Origin: Nannocystis punicea
GTDB lineage: Bacteria; Myxococcota_A; Polyangia; Nannocystales; Nannocystaceae
DNA: 64,000 nt
Reading direction: 5' to 3'
Assembly: GCF_026965555.1 (NCBI RefSeq)
Contig: NZ_CP114040.1
Span: 558,001 to 622,000 of the forward strand
Under the pieces are notes generated by a model, which was not told the origin of the DNA, searched no databases, and saw only the letters and a program-made list of their open reading frames with translations. Below are positions 51,573 through 61,762 of this stretch, piece after piece. Position 1 is the stretch's first letter. The number at the start of each line of letters is the position of its first letter. A program made the position numbers and the translations under genes.

Positions 51573-53249
51573 ATGTCCGGCCTCCTCGAGGATATCCGCC
51601 AAACGCTGGCCAGTACGCCGAGAAACGTCGTCTTTATCGTGGGTGCGGGGGTCAGCGTCGGGGCGCTGCGCGGGAGCCCGCGTGCGGCTCTCGGGAGTTG
51701 GGTCGGACTCCTCGAGGATGGCCTCCGGCGCGCGAGGGACCTCGGCGCTCTGGATGGACGGGCCCACGATCTCTACCGGCAGCAGCTCTCCCTCCCGGAC
51801 ACCCAGGCGGCGCTCGGCGTGGCGGAGGTCGTCTGCCACCGCCTCGGGGCGCCTCACGGGGGCGAGTACAGCCGCTGGCTGCGCGAGACAGTCGGGTCTT
51901 TTCACCTCGACGTGCGCGACAGCGCGGTCCTCGACGCGCTGGCTGCCCATGGCCGCAGAGGCGCCCTGCTGGCGACCACCAATTACGATCACCTCCTCGA
52001 GGCCGCGACCGCGCTCAAGCCGACCACGTGGCGCCGCCCGGCGGTGGTCGAGCGCGCGCTCCAGGGCGTGGAGCCGCGGATCCTCCACCTCCACGGCGAG
52101 TGGGAGGACCCCGATTCGATCGTCCTCGGCATTCGATCTTACGTGGACGTCTCGCGCGACCCGCACGCCCAGACCGTCCTCGCGACCCTTCGCGCGGCGC
52201 GGACCTTCGTGTTCGTCGGCTGCGGAGCCGGGTTGTCAGATCCCAACCTCGGCGCCTTTCTCCGCTGGACAGGCGACGTGTTCTCGCGCTCCGAGTCGCG
52301 CCATTACCGTCTGTGCTTGACGCACGAGGTCGAGGCGCTGCGCCGCGAGCATCCGCCCGGGCAGCGGATCTTCCCGCTGGCGTACGGCAATAGCCACGCC
52401 GAGCTGGCGCCGTTCCTCCGGCGATTGCTCTCGTCCGATGGGTGGCCCAGGGCCGAGACTTCGAGCGCCACGGGGCGAGGGTCGTGGAGCGGGTCCTTGC
52501 AAGGCGGGTCTTTCGGGGTAGATCCGTCGCCCGCGGAGCCGCCTCGCGCGGGGGCGACGTTCTCCGCGCTCTCCGAATTCGACGCACCGCCGCGGCTGCT
52601 CCAGGCCAGCCCGCGGGGGACGGCGCTCCTCGCGGGCGGCCTGGCCTTCGCCGTGCTCGGGGCCGTTTGCATGCTGCGTGAATCGGGGGCGGAGGCGGAG
52701 ACCAAGCCGGAGACCGCGCCGGAGGTCGTTCGCGGGGCCACGGCGGCCGAGCCGGGCATCCTCGGCGGGCTGGCCGGGACGACCCCGAAGAGCTCGGCGA
52801 GCTGCCCCAAGCAGCCGTCGATCGCGGGCCGATGGCAAGTGACGACCTCGGTCGATTGGGCGGCCGACGCCAAGTACTCGGGCGTGAGCGGCTATTATAC
52901 GATCGACGTGACCCCGAAGGCCGATTGTAGGGTGTCGGTCATTTTGCGCAAGACCGGCGACTCGGGCAAGTCCAAATACAAGCAGCCCTATCAGGACCGG
53001 GTCGAGACGCGACTGGTCGCCGGTGCCACGATGGTCGAATTCGAGGCGTGGCTGGGGCCGGGCAAGCCGCTCGACAAGGCGGGCCTGCGGCGCGACACGG
53101 ACTGGCATTATCGCTTCGTCCTGCGCGCCGAGAAGGGTCGAATGGAAGGGAGCTGGAAGATGTTCGACCGGAAGTCCGGAGGCACGCAGATGCGCGGCGC
53201 CCTGAGCGGGGGCCAGGTCTTGCCGAGCCCCTACGGAGGAGGGTTTTAG
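51573..53249 (+). CDS. Membrane-anchored SIR2-family protein with extracytoplasmic beta domain
   Basis: 558 residues from the ATG at 51573; a GTG 21 bases upstream is an alternative. Residues 1-285 are a SIR2_2-type NAD-binding domain: FIVGAGVSVGAL (21-32), LLATTNYDHLLEA (132-144), LHLHGEW (171-177) and FVFVGCGAGLSDPNL (212-226). The catalytic-type Asn137, Asp139 and His174 are all present, so NADase or deacylase activity is plausible. A Pro/Gly/Ser linker leads to one membrane helix (349-368) and an outside domain (about 395-558) with two Cys and a lipocalin/beta-barrel-like pattern (SIAGRWQVTTSVDW, GYYTIDVTPKADC, MEGSWKMFDRKSGG). SIR2_2 domains often serve in anti-phage or cell-killing systems. 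The outside domain would make this one a transmembrane sensor-effector. That role is inference. Confidence 0.85.
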   Translation: MSGLLEDIRQTLASTPRNVVFIVGAGVSVGALRGSPRAALGSWVGLLEDGLRRARDLGALDGRAHDLYRQQLSLPDTQAALGVAEVVCHRLGAPHGGEYSRWLRETVGSFHLDVRDSAVLDALAAHGRRGALLATTNYDHLLEAATALKPTTWRRPAVVERALQGVEPRILHLHGEWEDPDSIVLGIRSYVDVSRDPHAQTVLATLRAARTFVFVGCGAGLSDPNLGAFLRWTGDVFSRSESRHYRLCLTHEVEALRREHPPGQRIFPLAYGNSHAELAPFLRRLLSSDGWPRAETSSATGRGSWSGSLQGGSFGVDPSPAEPPRAGATFSALSEFDAPPRLLQASPRGTALLAGGLAFAVLGAVCMLRESGAEAETKPETAPEVVRGATAAEPGILGGLAGTTPKSSASCPKQPSIAGRWQVTTSVDWAADAKYSGVSGYYTIDVTPKADCRVSVILRKTGDSGKSKYKQPYQDRVETRLVAGATMVEFEAWLGPGKPLDKAGLRRDTDWHYRFVLRAEKGRMEGSWKMFDRKSGGTQMRGALSGGQVLPSPYGGGF

Positions 53250-53294
53250 GGGCCCACGGTCTCGCCGGGTGCGGCCCGTCGCCGCGGGGATCGC

Positions 53295-54530
<1,236 letters not shown>

Positions 54531-54538
54531 GGCTCTCC

Positions 54539-54560
54539 CTCCTGTCTGCGGGGACAGGTC
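54539..54560. repeat. 14-bp-phased octamer pair beside the kinase ribosome site (locus L)
   Basis: CTCCTGTC (54539) and GACAGGTC (54553), spacer tgcggg. On the minus strand the hairpin arm GACAGG runs straight into the AGGAGGG Shine-Dalgarno, so folding could limit access to it. Confidence 0.7.
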
Positions 54561-54931
54561 GGCGCCAAGTATACGCGCCGAGGCCCGGCGCCTGACGCGG
54601 TCGAGCGTGACGATCCGCGGCGCGAGGACGCGCGCACAGGAGCTGCCGTGGCGAACGGCCCGGGTGCGACGTCTGCGTCGGCGCACGTGCGAGTCGCAGA
54701 CGACGCGACGGCACGTCGCGAACCCGAAGCCCTCTTTTAAACAAGAAAGAGGGAGAGAGGTCGGCGACGGGGGAGGATTGGATGGCCTTTGGGACAGGTC
54801 GTGTGCGGAGGCTCGAGGGCTGCGAGATAGATGTCTTATGGGACAGGTCGGTGGGTGCGCGAGCACCCGGCGGACGGCGTCGGTCACGGGACGTCGCGCG
54901 GGGTGAACGATCCGTAGTACGGTGGAGCGTC
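54561..54931. other. Intergenic region of about 370 bases with two octamer pairs (loci M and N)
   Basis: No supported gene. Locus M: TGGATGGC (54779) and GACAGGTC (54793), spacer ctttgg. Locus N: TAGATGTC (54828) and GACAGGTC (54842), spacer ttatgg. A T/A-rich spot (ctcttttaaacaagaaag, near 54730) may contain a promoter element. It is the shared upstream region of the leftward kinase and the rightward membrane protein gene. Confidence 0.6.
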
Positions 54932-55324
54932 GTGCCGCACCTCAGCAAGATCGTCGTTGTCGTCTACGCGCTGTTCAACCTGCTGATCGCCTACACCCTG
55001 ATGTTCGACCCGGGACCGCTCGACGCCCAGTACCGCGGCGGGGCGATGGTGCCGACGCGCGAGTTCCTGTGGTTCAGCATCGCCAGCTTCCACGTGTTCG
55101 TGGCGGCGGTGTCGCTGTGGACGCTGCGGATGACGCGGGCGGCCGACCGGCGGGCGATCTTGCTGGCCAACGCGGGCTTCTACGCGTGGGACGCGGCGAC
55201 TCAGTGGCTCTACTGGGGCGGCCGCGTCGGGCTCGCGCCCGCGGACCTGCACGTCAACGCGGGCGTCAGCGCAGTGTGGGCCGCGCTGCTGCTGGTGGTG
55301 GCCTGGCGCGACGGAGTGCGGTGA
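54932..55324 (+). CDS. Small four-helix membrane protein (130 aa)
   Basis: GTG start at 54932, placed directly before the first membrane helix (IVVVVYALFNLLIAYTLMF). Three further helices: LWFSIASFHVFVAAVSLW, LANAGFYAWDAATQWLYWG and VSAVWAALLLVVAW. No family recognised. The pattern of four close helices with short loops resembles DoxX- or DUF-type small membrane proteins, but I cannot assign it. It is followed 86 bases later by another small membrane protein in the same direction. Confidence 0.78.
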   Translation: MPHLSKIVVVVYALFNLLIAYTLMFDPGPLDAQYRGGAMVPTREFLWFSIASFHVFVAAVSLWTLRMTRAADRRAILLANAGFYAWDAATQWLYWGGRVGLAPADLHVNAGVSAVWAALLLVVAWRDGVR

Positions 55325-55410
55325 TTCTGTCGCACTTGTGATGATCGGCTCGCACGGATCCGAGGCGATGCGGGTCGACATCCGCGCGTCGATCGGTTAG
55401 CCCTTCGCTC

Positions 55411-55662
55411 ATGGCCGAGACACCAGCGAAGAAGAGCTTCGCGCCGACGTTCCTCGCCTGCGTGGCGATGTGCATGGGCGCGATCGCGTTCGTGGAGGCG
55501 GGCATGAAGGGGCACCGCGCCGGGTGGGAAGAGATGATGCTGTACACCGGGCCGGCGGTGATCTGCGCGCTGCTGGCGATCCTGATGCGGCGCGACAAGT
55601 ACACCTACTTCGGGCTGGTGTTCGCGGCGCTGGCGATCGTCGCCCTCGTGCTCGGGGCCTGA
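55411..55662 (+). CDS. Small two- or three-helix membrane protein (83 aa)
   Basis: ATG at 55411. Helices: APTFLACVAMCMGAIAFVEAG, LYTGPAVICALLAILM and YFGLVFAALAIVALVLGA. A short charged loop (MKGHRAGWEEM) separates the first two. No known family. Likely an inner-membrane protein co-expressed with the preceding small membrane protein. Ends 21 bases from the converging TonB-dependent receptor gene. Confidence 0.78.
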   Translation: MAETPAKKSFAPTFLACVAMCMGAIAFVEAGMKGHRAGWEEMMLYTGPAVICALLAILMRRDKYTYFGLVFAALAIVALVLGA

Positions 55663-55683
55663 TTCGCGCTCGAACGAGAGATC

Positions 55684-58020
55684 CTAATAGGTGACCTGCA
55701 CGCCGAGGACGGGCAGGATCGGCAGGCCGACCGCCGCGCGGGTGCTCGAGAAGTCCTGCGAATAGGTGACGCCCTCGGCATTTTGATGGTTGTATAAGTT
55801 CATCACGTCGAGGTAGGCCCCGACGACGCAGCGGCGCAAGATCCACGTGCGGTCGACGCGGAGGTCGAGCTGGTGGAAGACCGGCATGCGGGCGCTGTTG
55901 GGCCCGCCGAACAGCGGCAGGGTGCCCTCCGGATACATGCCCTCGCCGTCGATCCCGCCGACGATCGGCGTGTAGGGCAGGCCGGTGACGAGGCGGAAGC
56001 GGCCGGCGATCGACCAGCGACGCGGGAGCTTGTAGCCGACCAACATGACGAGGTTGTGGCGCTGGTCGAAGTCGGACGGGACCCGAATGGTCGCCGACGC
56101 TTCGGGGAAGGAGAACTCGGTCGTCGAGCGCATCCAGGTGTAGGCGATCCAGCCGAACAGGCGGGCGGTGAGATCGTGGCGCAGCATGACCTCGACGCCG
56201 GTGGTGGTGGTGCGGGTGTCGGCCACATCGGGACCGTCGGGATCTTGCGGGGTGTTGGCGCGGAACCTGCGATGAAACAGGGTGGTGTCGAGCTCGAGAT
56301 GATCGGCGAGGTCGACGTGGAGGTTGGCGCTGTACTGCACGGCCCGGCTGGCGCCGATCCGCCCCTGCGGGTCGAACTCCAGCTGCGGGTCGAGGTAGCG
56401 AATGGCGGCCGGGAACACGGTCATGGCATCGCCGGCGTAGATCGTCGGCCCGCCCAGAGTGGGCCCGGAGCTGGGCACTCCGTACTGGGTGAAGAGGCCC
56501 GCGGTCACGGTGCTGCGGCGATAGCTGGCCTGCGAGTAGGTGCCGGCGGCGAGCTGGATCCGGACCCGCTCGTGCGGGCTGTAGCGCAGCAGCAGGCGCG
56601 GATCGACGGTGTGCGCCGCGTTGACGGTGCCGGTGAAGGCGTTGAGGCGGGCGCCGGCGACGATCGCGTAGCGACCGAGCTCGAGCTGCGAATTGAAGTA
56701 GACGCCGGTGCTCGTCAGGAAGCCGCGCGCGCGCGAGTCGACGAGCGAATCCTCGCTCTCGCGGGCGCGCTGGAACGAGCGGTAGCGGTCGAGCTGGGTG
56801 TCGACGCCGAGGGTGAGCTGGAGCGGCCGCCACGGGCGGACGCTGGCCTCGGCGCGCAGGAGGCCGACGACGTCGTTGCGCCGCCGCAGGAAGTCGAAGC
56901 GGCCGTCGAACTCGGTGCGATCGAAGCGCACGGCAGGGGCGAGCAGGAAGTCCCAGCGGCCGTGGCGCTTGCGGTAGGCGAGGTCGACGCGGTGGAAGCT
57001 GCTGTCCATGGCGAGCCCCTCGTTGGGCTCGAAGGAGTGGCGGAACTTGAAGGTGTCGCCGGCGCCGAGGAGCCGCATCGTGAGGGTGCCGCCGCGGCCG
57101 ACGGGGTGGTCGAGGATGAATTGATAATCGTGGTAGCGCGGAGTGACTGCGGGCAGGCCGCTGGTGGCGTCGTCGGGCAGGGCGCCGAGGGCCAGGTCGA
57201 GGTAGCCGCGCTGGGCGGCGAGGAGGAACGAGCCGCCCCTGCCGAACGGACCCTCGAGCCGCGCGCCGGCGGTGATGAGGTCGACCTTGACCTGGCCGTG
57301 GAGACCGTCGCGCCGGCCGACGCGCGGGGTGAGGTGGACGATGCCGCCGACGGCGTTGCCGTAGTGCGCGGAGAAGTTGCCGGGCACGTATTCGATGCCC
57401 TGCAGGACGCCGGCGGGGACGATGCTGGCGAGGCCGGGGATGTGAAAGGCGCGCGGGAGCGGGTGCTCGCCGAAGAACACCTGCGATTGATTGGGGGCCG
57501 CGCCGCGCAGGACGAGGAGGCCGAGGCCGCCGGGGACGCGGGCGACTCCGGGCAGGTTCTGCAATGCGCGGAGTGGGTCGCCCTGGCTGCCGGGGAGGTT
57601 GGCGATCTCCTCGGGCTGTAGCTTGGTGCTGACGGGGCTCGGCCGGCTGACGCGCTCCTGCTCGACGATGGTGCGATAGCTGCCGGCGCCCTGCGGCTGG
57701 AGGTAGATCGTCGGCGGCTTGCGACGCGACCAGTAGGCGGCGGGCGTGGGTTGCTCGAGGCGCTGGTGGCCGGCGGCGACGACGGTGAGGACGAAGTCGC
57801 GGCTCGGCAGGTCGGTGAGGAGGAAGCGGCCGTCGCCGTCGGTGACCGCCTCGCGCGTCCAGGCGAGGCCCTTGCGCGCGCTGGCGAAGACGCGGGCGCC
57901 GGCGACGGGCTGGCGCTCGCCGGCGCTGCGCAACTGGCCCTGCGCGGTGGCCCGGGCCGCGGGCTGGCCGGTCGCCGGGGCGGCGGCGAGGAGGAGCGTG
58001 ACGAGGCCGAGGGCGATCAT
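55684..58020 (-). CDS. TonB-dependent receptor-like outer-membrane protein, copy 1
   Basis: 778 residues; ATG at 58020 overlaps the stop of its lipoprotein partner (ATGA). Signal peptide to about residue 19. An N-terminal carboxypeptidase regulatory-like domain follows (about 25-95, GQLRSAGERQPVAGARVFAS, DGRFLLTDLPSRDFVLTVV). The plug domain spans about 115-235 (DPLRALQNLPGVARVPGGLG; LVLRGAAPNQSQVFFGEHPL; GNFSAHYGNAVGGIVHLTPR). The C-terminal two thirds form the beta-barrel and end in an aromatic residue (VLGVQVTY). I did not find a clear TonB box. Takes up an unknown ligand together with the coupled lipoprotein. It is a close paralogue of copy 2 (59483-61762), with long identical stretches in the plug. 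Confidence 0.9.
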   Translation of the reverse strand: MIALGLVTLLLAAAPATGQPAARATAQGQLRSAGERQPVAGARVFASARKGLAWTREAVTDGDGRFLLTDLPSRDFVLTVVAAGHQRLEQPTPAAYWSRRKPPTIYLQPQGAGSYRTIVEQERVSRPSPVSTKLQPEEIANLPGSQGDPLRALQNLPGVARVPGGLGLLVLRGAAPNQSQVFFGEHPLPRAFHIPGLASIVPAGVLQGIEYVPGNFSAHYGNAVGGIVHLTPRVGRRDGLHGQVKVDLITAGARLEGPFGRGGSFLLAAQRGYLDLALGALPDDATSGLPAVTPRYHDYQFILDHPVGRGGTLTMRLLGAGDTFKFRHSFEPNEGLAMDSSFHRVDLAYRKRHGRWDFLLAPAVRFDRTEFDGRFDFLRRRNDVVGLLRAEASVRPWRPLQLTLGVDTQLDRYRSFQRARESEDSLVDSRARGFLTSTGVYFNSQLELGRYAIVAGARLNAFTGTVNAAHTVDPRLLLRYSPHERVRIQLAAGTYSQASYRRSTVTAGLFTQYGVPSSGPTLGGPTIYAGDAMTVFPAAIRYLDPQLEFDPQGRIGASRAVQYSANLHVDLADHLELDTTLFHRRFRANTPQDPDGPDVADTRTTTTGVEVMLRHDLTARLFGWIAYTWMRSTTEFSFPEASATIRVPSDFDQRHNLVMLVGYKLPRRWSIAGRFRLVTGLPYTPIVGGIDGEGMYPEGTLPLFGGPNSARMPVFHQLDLRVDRTWILRRCVVGAYLDVMNLYNHQNAEGVTYSQDFSSTRAAVGLPILPVLGVQVTY

Positions 58021-59048
58021 GCGTCGTCTTCGGGGACGAACCGCAGCTCGACGAAGGCGTGGCCGTCCCGCTCGTCGGCGATGTCGAGCCAGAGAGTGGT
58101 GGGCACGACGTCGTGCGGGACGACCCAGCTCGGCGGCGGGGTCGTGGCGCCAGGCGGTCTGTAGTCGGGGGGCTCGTAGTCGACGGGCTGGCTGAACAAC
58201 ACGTCGTAGCTGAACTGCTCGGTCTCGAGCTCGAGCTCGCCCGACCACGGGATGCCGGGCGTGCCGCCGACCTCGACCCAGTACTCCTGCGAGGCGTCGG
58301 CAGCGAAGCGCGGCTCGGCGACGATGCGATCGCCGCGGCGGACCGGGACCGCGGCGCCGACGTCGACGACGAGCTCCTCGCGGACGTCGCCGCGCTCGCG
58401 CGTGACGGTGAATCCCAGCACCGTCGGGTTGGTGTCGGCCTCCGCCGCGAGGACCTCGGGCGGGGCCCAGGCGGAGTCCGGCAAGAACGGCAGGCCGATG
58501 TGACTGTCGCTGACCGGCGGATCGCGCAGGGCGATGATGCACGGCTCCAGCTGCGCGCGCGAGGGCGCGAACAGCCGCTCGAGGCAGACCTCGGGCGTGA
58601 GGTCCGGACGACGGCTGCCGACCAGCAACAACGTGAAGGGGGTGCCGACAGCGTAGGCGCCGCCCATGTGGACGCGGATCCGGTGGCCCTCTCCGAGCCG
58701 ACACGAGTCGACGAGCTCGATCGGCATCGGGTCGGGACAGTCGGGCATGCCCGGGTCCATCGGGTCCCACAGCGAGTTCGAGCACGTCGACGAGCAGGCG
58801 ATCCAGATCGGCGGCTGCAGCTCGCTACCGGGCGGGACGGCGACCTTCCACTCGAGCTCGACGGTGTCGAGCGGGAGGACGAAGGCCCGGCTCCGATCCG
58901 GCGGCACTTTTAATAAAGAGCCGTAGCCGCCCGGCTCGACGACCTCGACGAGGATCCCGCGGAAGCGCGCGCCCGTGACCAGCCAGTCGTACTCGGCCGG
59001 GACGCAGGCGCCCAGGAGCGTGGCGAGCGCAAACAGACACCGCCGCAT
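58017..59048 (-). CDS. Lipoprotein partner of TonB-dependent receptor, copy 1
   Basis: 343 residues; ATG at 59048, lipobox LLGAC at about 15. No family recognised. The body is beta-rich and shares its layout with copy 2: FRGILVEVVEPGGYGSLLKV, FVLPLDTVELEWKVAVPPG, CPDPMPIELVDSCRLGEG, LTPEVCLERLFAPSRAQLEP, and a C-terminus VVPHDVVPTTLWLDIADERD. Four or more Cys may form disulfides. The 4-base overlap with the receptor gene says that the two are made together, as with SusD-type or other surface lipoproteins that cap a receptor. That comparison is functional analogy, not homology. Confidence 0.82.
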   Translation of the reverse strand: MRRCLFALATLLGACVPAEYDWLVTGARFRGILVEVVEPGGYGSLLKVPPDRSRAFVLPLDTVELEWKVAVPPGSELQPPIWIACSSTCSNSLWDPMDPGMPDCPDPMPIELVDSCRLGEGHRIRVHMGGAYAVGTPFTLLLVGSRRPDLTPEVCLERLFAPSRAQLEPCIIALRDPPVSDSHIGLPFLPDSAWAPPEVLAAEADTNPTVLGFTVTRERGDVREELVVDVGAAVPVRRGDRIVAEPRFAADASQEYWVEVGGTPGIPWSGELELETEQFSYDVLFSQPVDYEPPDYRPPGATTPPPSWVVPHDVVPTTLWLDIADERDGHAFVELRFVPEDDA

Positions 59049-59140
59049 CGCCGTGCACGCTAGCGCGCCGGGGCCGCGCCGACCAGTCTGGTCGTCGTGC
59101 GATTTTTCTCGCAAGCACGAAGCGCGGGCCGGGAATGGGA

Positions 59141-59229
59141 AAGATGTCCCCGAGGTCATGTCGTGCCGTGTGGTCGCGCCGGTGCGCGGCGGCGCGAGGT
59201 CTTCTTTGACGTGTCTTTTAGGACATGTC
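59141..59229. repeat. Two 14-bp-phased octamer pairs (loci O and P)
   Basis: Locus O: AAGATGTC (59141) and GTCATGTC (59155), spacer cccgag. Locus P: GACGTGTC (59208) and GACATGTC (59222), spacer ttttag. Locus P begins the 3' flank of the receptor remnant, only 5 bases past its stop codon. Confidence 0.75.
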
Positions 59230-59234
59230 AAAAC

Positions 59235-59454
59235 CTAATAGCTGACCTGCACGCCGAGGACGGGCAAGATCGGCAGGCCGACCGCGGTGCGGGTGCGCGA
59301 GAAGTCCTGCGAATAGGTGACGCCCTCGGCATTTTGGTGGTTGTACACGTTCATCACGTCGAGGTAGGCCCCGACGACGCAGCGGCTCAAGAGCCACGTG
59401 CGGTCGACGCGGAGGTCGAGCTGGTGGAACACCGGCATGCGGGCGCTGTTGGGC
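59235..59454 (-). pseudogene. Remnant of a third TonB-dependent receptor (3' end only)
   Basis: The last about 73 codons of a receptor: NSARMPVFHQLDLRVDRTW through VLGVQVSY and stop. Over the 67 residues after the Met it differs from copy 1 at six positions, and from copy 2 at many more. It is therefore a separate, copy-1-like paralogue rather than a recent copy of either. Homology with copy 1 stops abruptly at 59454/59455, where ttttag and the octamer GACATATG begin. Its other side is bounded by locus P. The rest of that receptor and its lipoprotein are absent. Confidence 0.88.
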
Positions 59455-59468
59455 TTTTAGGACATATG
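59447..59468. repeat. Octamer half-element at the remnant's break point (locus Q)
   Basis: Spacer ttttag (59455-59460) and octamer GACATATG (59461-59468). The octamer position before it (59447-59454) is the receptor remnant itself. The spacer is identical to that of locus P. Confidence 0.7.
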
Positions 59469-59482
59469 CAAAGGGAGCTCGT

Positions 59483-61762
59483 TCAATAGCTGACCTTGAC
59501 CCCGAGCACCGGCAAGATCGGGACGCCGATGACCGCGTGGGTGCTGGCGAAGTCGCTCGAATACATCAAGCCCTCGGCGTTCGGGCGGTTGTACACGTTC
59601 TGCACGTCGAGGTAGGCCCCGACCACGCAGCGGTGCAAGATCCACGTGCGGTCGAGGCGGAGGTCGAGCTGGTGGAACACCGGCATGCGCGCGCTGTTGA
59701 GCGGACCGGCGATCGGGTAGGTGTCCTCGCCCATGCTGTTGATGCCGCCGACGAAGGGCGTGTAGGGCAGGCCGGTGACGAGGCGGAAGCGGGCGGCGAT
59801 CGACCAGCGGCGCGGGAGCTTGTAGCCGACCAGCATGACGAGGTTGTGGCGCTGGTCGAAGTCGGCGGGGGCGTGGGTGACACCGCCCGTGGGCCACAGG
59901 CGGCGGGCGTCGGAGCGCATCCAGGTGTAGGCGATCCAGCCGAACAGGCGCGCGGTCAGGTCGTGGCGCAGCATGACCTCGACGCCGTGGGTGGCCGATG
60001 CAGTGTCGGGCAGATCGGGGTACTCGGGGTGGGGCGGGAGGTGGTCGCGGACGCGGCGGTAGAAGATCGTGGCGTCGAGGTCGAGGGCGTCGGTGAGGTC
60101 GACGTGGAGGTTGGCGCTGTACTGCACGGCCTGGCTGGCGCCGACGCGGCGACCCGGCTGGAACTCGAGCTGCGGGTCGAGGTAACGGGCGGCGCCGGGG
60201 AGGACGAGATAGCCGAGGCCGAGCGGGGGGCCGCCCGGGGTGGTCTCGTAGATGAAGCCGGCGGACTGCAAGGTCCTGCGCAGGCTCGGCTGCGAGTACA
60301 TGCCGGCGCCGAGCTGGATGCGGACCCGCTCGTGCGGGCTGTAGCGCAGCAAGAGGCGCGGGTCGACGGTGAACTCGGCGTTGTCGGCGGCGGTGAAGGC
60401 GTTGACGCGGGCGCCGGCGACGACGGCGTAGCGGCCGAGCTCGAGCTGCGAGGACAGATAGAGGCCGGAGGTGGTGAGCAGGCCGCGGTCGACTTCGTCC
60501 TCGGGAGGAGTGTTGAGAGGGGCGACCCGATGGCTCATGTAGCGATCGAGCTGGGTGTCGAAGCCGAGAGTCAGCTGCAGCGGCCGCAGCGGGCGCACGC
60601 TGGCCTCGGCGCGCAGGAGGCCGACGACGTCGTTGCGGCGGTTGCTGATGTGGGTCGAGAAGCTCGAGCGGTCGAACCGCACCGCGGGGGCGAGCAGGAA
60701 GTCCCAGCGGCCGTGGCGCTTGCGATACGCGAGGTCGACGCGGTCGAAGGAGCTGCGCAGGCGGAAGTTGGGGAGGCCGCTGGAGGCGATCCGCAGGTCG
60801 TCGGAGGCGCCGAGGAGGCGCACCGTGAGGGTGCCGCCGCGGCCGGCGGGGTGGTCGAAGATGAATTGGTAATCGTGGTAGCGCGGCTGAATGACGTCAC
60901 CGTAGATCGCCTCGTCGGGGATGGCCTTGATGACGAGGTCGAGGTAGCCGCGCTGGGCCGCGAGCAGGAACGAGCCGCCCTTGCCGAACGGGCCCTCGAG
61001 CAGGGCGCCGACCGAGGTGATGTCGAGCTTGGCGTGGCCGTGCAGGCCGTCGCGCCGGCCGACGCGCGGGGTGAGGTGGACGATGCCGCCGACGGCGTTG
61101 CCGTAATGGGCGGAGAAGTTGCCGGGCACGTATTCGAGGCCCGCGAGGGCGCCGGTCTGGACCACGCTGGCGAGGCCGGGGACGTGGAAGGCGCGCGGCA
61201 GCGGGTGCTCGCCGAAGAACACCTGCGATTGATTGGGGGCGGCGCCGCGGAGGACGATGAGGCCGAGGCCGCCGGGGACCCGCGCGACCCCGGGCAGGTT
61301 TTGTAACGCGCGGAGCGGGTCGCCCTGGCTGCCGGGGAGGTTGGCGATCTCCTCGGGCGCGAGTTTCGTGCTGACAGTGCTCGGCCGGGTGACGCGCAGC
61401 TGCTCGATGATGGTGCGATAGCTGCCGGCGCCCTGCGGCTGGAGGTAGATCGTCGGCGGCTTGCGGCGCGACCAATAGGCAGAGGTGGTCGGTTGCTCGA
61501 ATCGCTGGTGGCCGGCGGCGACGATCGTCAATACGAAGTCGCGGCCCGGCAGGTCGGCGAGGACGAACCGGCCGTCGCGGTCGGACACCGCCTCGCGCGT
61601 CCACGCGGGGCCGCGGCGCGGGGTGGCGAAGACCCGCGCGCCGGCGACGGGCTGGCGCTCGCCGGCGCTGCGCAGCTGGCCCTGTACGCTGGCGTGGGCG
61701 GGGCGCTCGACCGGGGCCGGGTCGGCGGCCGCGAGGACGAGCTGGAGGCCGAGGGCGATCAT
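59483..61762 (-). CDS. TonB-dependent receptor-like outer-membrane protein, copy 2
   Basis: 759 residues; ATG at 61762 overlaps the lipoprotein stop (ATGA), as in copy 1. Signal peptide (LGLQLVLAAADPA), carboxypeptidase regulatory-like domain (about 25-95), plug (DPLRALQNLPGVARVPGGLG; GNFSAHYGNAVGGIVHLTPR; near identical to copy 1) and a barrel that differs more, mostly in predicted outer loops (for example 510-545 and 595-640). Ends VLGVKVSY. Conservation of the plug with divergent loops suggests the two copies take different ligands. Confidence 0.9.
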   Translation of the reverse strand: MIALGLQLVLAAADPAPVERPAHASVQGQLRSAGERQPVAGARVFATPRRGPAWTREAVSDRDGRFVLADLPGRDFVLTIVAAGHQRFEQPTTSAYWSRRKPPTIYLQPQGAGSYRTIIEQLRVTRPSTVSTKLAPEEIANLPGSQGDPLRALQNLPGVARVPGGLGLIVLRGAAPNQSQVFFGEHPLPRAFHVPGLASVVQTGALAGLEYVPGNFSAHYGNAVGGIVHLTPRVGRRDGLHGHAKLDITSVGALLEGPFGKGGSFLLAAQRGYLDLVIKAIPDEAIYGDVIQPRYHDYQFIFDHPAGRGGTLTVRLLGASDDLRIASSGLPNFRLRSSFDRVDLAYRKRHGRWDFLLAPAVRFDRSSFSTHISNRRNDVVGLLRAEASVRPLRPLQLTLGFDTQLDRYMSHRVAPLNTPPEDEVDRGLLTTSGLYLSSQLELGRYAVVAGARVNAFTAADNAEFTVDPRLLLRYSPHERVRIQLGAGMYSQPSLRRTLQSAGFIYETTPGGPPLGLGYLVLPGAARYLDPQLEFQPGRRVGASQAVQYSANLHVDLTDALDLDATIFYRRVRDHLPPHPEYPDLPDTASATHGVEVMLRHDLTARLFGWIAYTWMRSDARRLWPTGGVTHAPADFDQRHNLVMLVGYKLPRRWSIAARFRLVTGLPYTPFVGGINSMGEDTYPIAGPLNSARMPVFHQLDLRLDRTWILHRCVVGAYLDVQNVYNRPNAEGLMYSSDFASTHAVIGVPILPVLGVKVSY

